64,000 nt of DNA, from NCBI RefSeq assembly GCF_037975245.1, contig NC_092577.1:11972013-12036012 (forward strand), read 5' to 3'. The position numbers and the translations under genes are program-made. Below are positions 59,555-64,000 of the stretch, piece by piece. The DNA is from Apostichopus japonicus. Its lineage: Eukaryota > Echinodermata > Holothuroidea > Aspidochirotida > Stichopodidae. Under the pieces are notes generated by a model. That model was not told where the DNA came from. It ran no database searches and saw only the letters and a list, made by a program, of their open reading frames with translations. Numbering within the stretch: the first letter of the stretch is position 1; every line of letters begins with the position of its first letter.

Positions 59555-59627
59555 GCGTCCATAGCCTAGTGGTTAGGGTGTCCGCGTACAGAGCGGAAGG
59601 CCCGTGGTTCGAATCCCGGTGGAGGCT
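59555..59627 (+). repeat. tRNA-like sequence (SINE head or pseudo-tRNA)
   Basis: It folds as a cloverleaf. The acceptor arms GCGTCCA/TGGAGGC pair at 6 of 7 positions; the A box TAGCCTAGTGGTTAGG and B box GGTTCGAATCC are excellent; the anticodon stem TCCGC/GCGGA is perfect with loop GTACAGA. The implied anticodon ACA is unusual and the T stem has two mismatches, so a working tRNA is doubtful. Strong A and B boxes suit a tRNA-derived SINE; a TA microsatellite follows at 59677. Confidence 0.65.
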
Positions 59628-59673
59628 GAAAGTGTTTTCACTGTTCCTGATTTTCCAACTCATTACGATTTTC

Positions 59674-59676
<3 letters not shown>

Positions 59677-59718
<42 letters not shown>
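59677..59718. repeat. (TA)n microsatellite
   Basis: About 42 bases of TA repeat, 50 bases after the tRNA-like sequence. It may be the grown tail region of the same SINE. Confidence 0.9.
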
Positions 59719-59720
<2 letters not shown>

Positions 59721-60047
59721 CTTTGTCCTAGGCATCCTATTACCATCGCCAGTACAGGATATGAAGTCTAGCTTAAACGTCGGTCTAGAAATGATGATAC
59801 CTCTCCCTAGTCATGTATCATAGACCTGCACCAAGTGGCTACAAAAAATAATCTGCTATCAGTCGACGTAGACTGTTTGTTTTTGATACAATTCTAACGT
59901 TCAGAGACTATATGACAGTATATATCAAAACCTAACTTCTAGGCCTAACGATACTAGCCGTGTATCTAGATTAGGTATACAGAGATTATCGCATAGACTT
60001 AGTTTTAGACCACGGCGTATAAGTAAGAACACACACTTCCTTCGAAG

Positions 60048-60732
60048 TTTTTTTTTTTTCCACTGTATTTATTTACAATACCGTAACACATAATACAAAA
60101 GAATCAGCAAAAAGACTTACATAAGAAGCTTACATAAAGAAATCATAAAAGTCGTTAAGGTTACACAAATTGTTGTTTTGCTTAGAAATGAAATAGTGCA
60201 GGTCAAGTTGAAAGCGAAACTTAAAATAAAATTCGTGCACATGTGGGATTTTGTTATCCAACCTACAAGTATAAATGTACTTTTTAGCATGCAAAATTAA
60301 AAAGTTCACAGGATTATCTATATCACCAAAATCACCAAAACAAATGTTGGTCAAATTAAAAGAATAATTAGTTTTAATGCAATTTGAATTCACTGCCTCC
60401 CAGAATCGCTCAACGTGACTACAATTATAAAACAAATGTATAAGCGTTTCATCGGCATTCTTGCAAAATGAACAAAGTGGAGAATTAACCATTTTCATTT
60501 TATAAAGCAAGCTATTTATGCCTAAAATACGATGTAGAAAACGCAATTGTAAATACGATACTTTGGGGTCATTCACAGCCGTATAAGGCAGCCTAAAAAT
60601 CTTATTCCAAACTAATTTCACTGGAAAATTCATAGCTTGCCACTTCATAATAGACGACGGGGGCATACAGAGACCGGTAATTAGCTTATTATAAACATTT
60701 TTGGTTATTTTATGATTGTATGTTATTGGCAT
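60048..60732 (-). mobile_element. L1/Tx1-type retrotransposon, 5'-truncated C-terminal fragment
   Basis: A 200-codon minus-strand frame (60732-60130) carries the ORF2 C-terminal pattern YLQLRFLHRILGINSLLYKM followed by CSFCKNADETLIHLFYNC..VERFW, the zinc-binding motif seen at the end of L1/Tx1 proteins. It then has a short 3' UTR and a poly(A) tail (T run 60048-60059 on the plus strand). The frame is undamaged, so the insertion is fairly young. Unlike the other Tx1-like family here, it ends in poly(A). Confidence 0.8.
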
Positions 60733-61092
60733 GTGATGTACTAACCCATGAATGCCTATATGATATGCACATTAACAAATTTTGGTTATATTTTTCGGGC
60801 AAATCGTTACAGCCCCCCCCCCCAAATCAAATTAGACTAGTACGCCTATGCCCAGTTGTATCAGGAATTTGCTACCAGCGGGTTTTTAAAGCAACCGTAT
60901 ACTGGTGATGCAAGGCCGATCAAGCTCTTTTAGATTAACGTGCAGGATGTACAGTAAATAATAAGGCCTGCATGCATGCATTGCAGGTTTCCCGGCGTGT
61001 GGCCTGCGAATAAGTATATTGTGAACTTGTGATTGTCGTCATAGTATTAGTAGGCTAACAATGCAAGTATTATATGTATTAGTTGTTATAAC
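60712..61092 (-). repeat. Interspersed inverted repeat, right copy
   Basis: The reverse-complement partner of 54629-55014, 381 bases. Its left end overlaps the 5' limit of the L1-type fragment and its right end abuts the MITE at 61092. Confidence 0.85.
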
Positions 61093-61778
61093 CAGGCGCG
61101 GCGGAACGGAAAAATTATTGGGGGGGGGGGGGGGCTAATGTGTGTCCGATGCACACGTATACTATATAGGTGTAATCATTTTAGTAAATGCTGGGGGACC
61201 CTCGGCCCGTCCCCTGGCTATAGACCACATTGTCACCCCAACCGCGTCTTCACGCCCCGTGAAAAGTGGAAGCAGTGAGTGTGAGTACCGGTAAGCGCAA
61301 CACAACTTCGTCTTAAGCCAATGACTTGCCTCATTTCAGCCTGAAATTTGTTGGCAACTGAACATGGTTTTGGAATTACCCATTTGTTGACATTAAGAAA
61401 TGCTTTCTGTTTTTTCTTATGACATTTATTTAATTACTGCATGTAATTGCAAGTAGTAATTTACTACACTCAAAAACGTCTTTGCGAGTACACTACGAGT
61501 TATAGCTACTCTCTTAAAACACCATCGAATATACACATTACAATGTTTTTACAGATTTTTACGTGCAATATGAGAAATTGCAGGCTTGAGACCCATATTT
61601 TAGGGCTAGGTATTCGCAGCATAAAACACTCGGGAAGTGCCATTTCCGGCCATCTGGGGGTTTGAAAAATCCAAAATTTTCTTGTACGCTCCGCGCCAAC
61701 TGATGGTGGCGCTCCGCTCAGATAGTCTCCACACATTAGCCCCCCCCCCCAATAATTTTCCCGTTCTGCCGCGCCTGG
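61092..61778. mobile_element. MITE-like element with about 50-base terminal inverted repeats
   Basis: The left end CCAGGCGCGGCGGAACGG followed by a GGG run and CTAATGTGTG (to about 61143) is mirrored at 61732-61778 (CACATTAGCCCC.. to GCCGCGCCTGG). The CAGG-GCGG-type start is hAT-like, but the flanking 8 bases (GTTATAAC, GAGTGACA) do not match, so the class is uncertain. The body has no coding capacity. Confidence 0.7.
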
Positions 61779-62594
61779 AGTGACAAAACATGTTTAATCA
61801 CACACACAGACATCCTTCTATAAGTAATCTATAATAATGTTGTATTTTGATAATTATAACTTTTATGATCGGATGTCAATAGGTTTTGCTGCGGGATAAA
61901 CATAACACATTACGTTTTCGTGTACCTTTTTTATTATTTTTAGTTGTCGGGTAATTTAAGAAGTTTCAACACAAAATGCACATTTCAAAGTTTCAACAGG
62001 TATGCCATGCATGGCTTTCGTTCGGCTTGATGTTCATTACTCGTTAGCAGTCAGTAATCGTCAGGCGAGAGGGGGTCAGTGGGCATCCAAAACCGGAGTA
62101 GAGTTTTGGACTCGAGAAAATATCGGGCAAAGAATAAGGTATTTTCATACGCCTATCATTAATTAAAGAATGATAATTCAAAGGAAGGGTCGGTGACATA
62201 TTGGTAATCGTCCCCGGGGCCCGACATGGCTTCTCTCTAGGCCTCTGTAACCTCAGTAGAAGGTAATCAATTTGATAAGTCTCATTTTTCTCTCGGAACA
62301 GACCTATGGTGAGTACATATCGGTACTCTTACTCTAATATTGTTTGCATGTAGTCTCGTACTCAAGCTGATGGATTTGCAGCCTACTTGCAATGCTACAG
62401 TTGGAAAATCCAGTTTTTACATCGAAATAGAATATGAATAGTCGTACATGCTTTGTACTCGTGCATTGAAGTATTGCATTGAAGTCGTGCTTTTTACTGG
62501 TTTGCACTTAAGTTTTGTATACCCGTATTAGTATACTCGAACAAAATGAACTCTTCCTTATACTCGTTTTCATGCTGTTACACTCGTACTAAAA
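61779..62594. other. Non-coding stretch
   Basis: No gene recognised. Short repeated ACTCGTA-type words (62440-62590) give a mildly repetitive look beside the SINE at 62595. Confidence 0.4.
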
Positions 62595-62672
62595 GTCATC
62601 GTCGGGTGTGTATCACCATTCCCCTCGAAATGGAACAAATACTACACATGACCTTAGCCAAAAGGCCGAGAA
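62595..62672 (-). ncRNA. SINE with U2 snRNA-derived head (copy 2, fragment)
   Basis: Read on the minus strand from 62672 it gives TTCTCGGCCTTTTGGCTAAG, then GTCATGTGTAGTAT, then the same non-U2 hairpin region ending GGTGATACACACCCGACGATGA as in 34415-34602. Similarity ends after about 78 bases. Two copies with the same U2-to-body junction show a real repeat family rather than one chimera. Confidence 0.75.
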
Positions 62673-62789
62673 CATATATGTCTGTCCTTCACAACTGTAT
62701 ATATATGGCAGATAAAGCTCCCACTGAGACAGATCGCGACGATCACTCAAAGTTCACTTATTTTATCACGTTGTGTATTTACAAAACAA

Positions 62790-63289
62790 CAGGGGCGTCG
62801 GAAGCTATTTGCGATTGGTACGGCAGATCAGAGTGTGGCCATCTATCATAATTATCGGGGAAGGGGGAACGTTTGGTAGGTCAAACTACGCTACGCGCCT
62901 CCATGGTTGGCGCGTATAGCGTAACGGAGAAAATTTTGAAAAATGTCTCCCAGATTGCAGGAAATGGCACTTCCCGAGCTTGAAAACAAGACCCCTGCCA
63001 TGCCAGAGTAGTGACATTTAGCCTACTTGCCGTCATCATTATTGAAAATTATTGAAAAATATACCTCCTAGATTGCATAAAATAGCAGTTCTCATGTGTC
63101 ATATGAAAAAACAAGATTCTCCCTTGTCTGTTTTTGTATCCGATTAATCTTCTGAAACACATTTTTGAAGTATGTTTCATTTTGGTTCTTTATATTTTTC
63201 TTAGTCCTATTTTTTTTTTTTTTTTTTTAAGCGCCGTGAATATTGGTCCGGCGTTCGCCGGACCTTCCGTACCGGTTCCGACGCCCCTG
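62790..63289. mobile_element. hAT-like MITE, 500 bases
   Basis: The terminal inverted repeats CAGGGGCGTCGGAAGC (62790) and GGTTCCGACGCCCCTG (63289) match at 15 of 16 bases and have the form common in animal hAT elements. The flanking bases CAAAACAA and CAACAATG are only a weak match for an 8-base duplication. The body contains a poly-T run (63210-63228) and a perfect hairpin GGTCCGGCG-TT-CGCCGGACC at 63247-63266. Confidence 0.75.
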
Positions 63290-63534
63290 CAACAATGTCA
63301 CTAACCAAAGTTCACCATGATATAAACTTCCTTTTCGAATCTTTAGAAACTTGCTTTCGTTCTTTCGTTCCAATTATTATTATTTTTTTTATCACCGATG
63401 AATAATATACATTTTGAGTTGTCGCCATCACAAATTCAAGATTGGCAAAATAACGGTATATTTCTTATCTGTGTTATCGTCGTATAAACCGTTTATTAAA
63501 ACTCAATCAGTATTGACAATTTATAACTCTAGAC

Positions 63535-64000
63535 CAGTGGTTCTCAAAGTGGTCCCTGCAGCCCCCCTGGGGCGTTGGGAAGTCTCAAAGGGGAGGGGGG
63601 TCACAGGCAGTGGCGTCACCAGACTTTTCAGTCTGGGGGACACAGGGGGCACCAGGGGGTGGAAAATTTTCGCATACGGAGGATGGGCTTGATGCAAAAT
63701 GGTGCCACATTTGATGCTAACTTCGATCTGAAGATATCTCCAGAAATTGCTACTTTTGAGGTAATGATTTTAACAACGCGCAGAATTTTGCAGAGGATAT
63801 GAACCACATGCTGTCGATATTATGCCTAACCCTATCAATAGAACCTACATTTGTTGAATTAATGTGTGCATGACCCCCGACTCCTTTCTTGTCCTTCTCG
63901 TTTTCTCCCATTATCTATTAAGATGGCGCGTGTTACGACTTCGATACCCGACGGTCAAGGATAAACTTTTTCATTTTTTCGCAGCCCATTTGAAGAAAAT
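63535..64000 (+). mobile_element. hAT-type terminal sequence(s) at the window edge
   Basis: CAGTGGTTCTCAAAGTGG at 63535 is a typical hAT MITE end, and a second, CAGTGGCGTCACCAGAC, begins at 63608. The opposite ends are not seen and probably lie outside the window or are lost. The remaining sequence has no recognised gene. Confidence 0.5.

Overview
This is eukaryotic DNA: AT-rich, mostly non-coding, with single-exon animal genes, gene relics and many nested transposons. An invertebrate deuterostome fits best, and an echinoderm (perhaps a sea cucumber) is my best guess. The reasons are a tandem and inverted family of intronless, lineage-type rhodopsin GPCRs, decayed TRIM-type genes, and a mix of Tx1-like, Rex1/CR1-like, L2-like, CACTA-like and hAT-like elements. 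The species cannot be fixed from the sequence alone.

Only three genes look intact: a SLC35G/EamA-type drug/metabolite transporter (20560-21480, +), a rhodopsin-class GPCR (36214-37320, +) and a second related GPCR (43336-44544, -). At least four further GPCR copies are relics (1-301 -, 25602-33262 + in two pieces, 40690-40912 -, 41355-41770 -). The transporter has two relics (1968-2080 - and 16661-16735 +). Positions 1-2530 are an inverted, shrunken copy of about 20020-25910, so a transporter-GPCR module was duplicated as a block. The GPCR units near 25-34 kb and 35-39 kb are tandem copies of each other.

Region by region. 0-2.5 kb: inverted arm with GPCR and transporter relics. 4-14.8 kb: two TRIM-type pseudogenes, the second split by a 4.75-kb Tx1-like retrotransposon (8559-13311). 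16-19.5 kb: transporter scrap, a decayed transposon-type ORF and a short Tx1-like 3' fragment with 13-bp target duplications. 20-26 kb: transporter and right arm. 25.6-33.3 kb: a four-level nest, in which a GPCR pseudogene is split by a Rex1-like element, that element is split by a 4.8-kb CACTA-like element, and the CACTA-like element holds a 1.5-kb inverted repeat. The Rex1-like element ends in an 839-bp three-phase tetranucleotide array. 34.4 kb: a SINE whose head is the 5' end of U2 snRNA; a second copy lies at 62.6 kb. 36-44.5 kb: GPCR cluster. 47.4-53 kb: an L2/CR1-like element split by a deleted Tx1-like copy with a 15-bp target duplication. 53.9-54.25 kb: an island packed with ACGT. 54.6-61.1 kb: two inverted 380-bp repeats around a second CACTA-like element (55515-59178), which carries exon-like open frames and an internal hAT-like MITE. 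61-64 kb: hAT-like MITEs and the second U2-headed SINE.

The genes do not form a pathway. The theme is local duplication and decay of receptor and transporter genes, with layered transposon insertions whose junctions can still be read.
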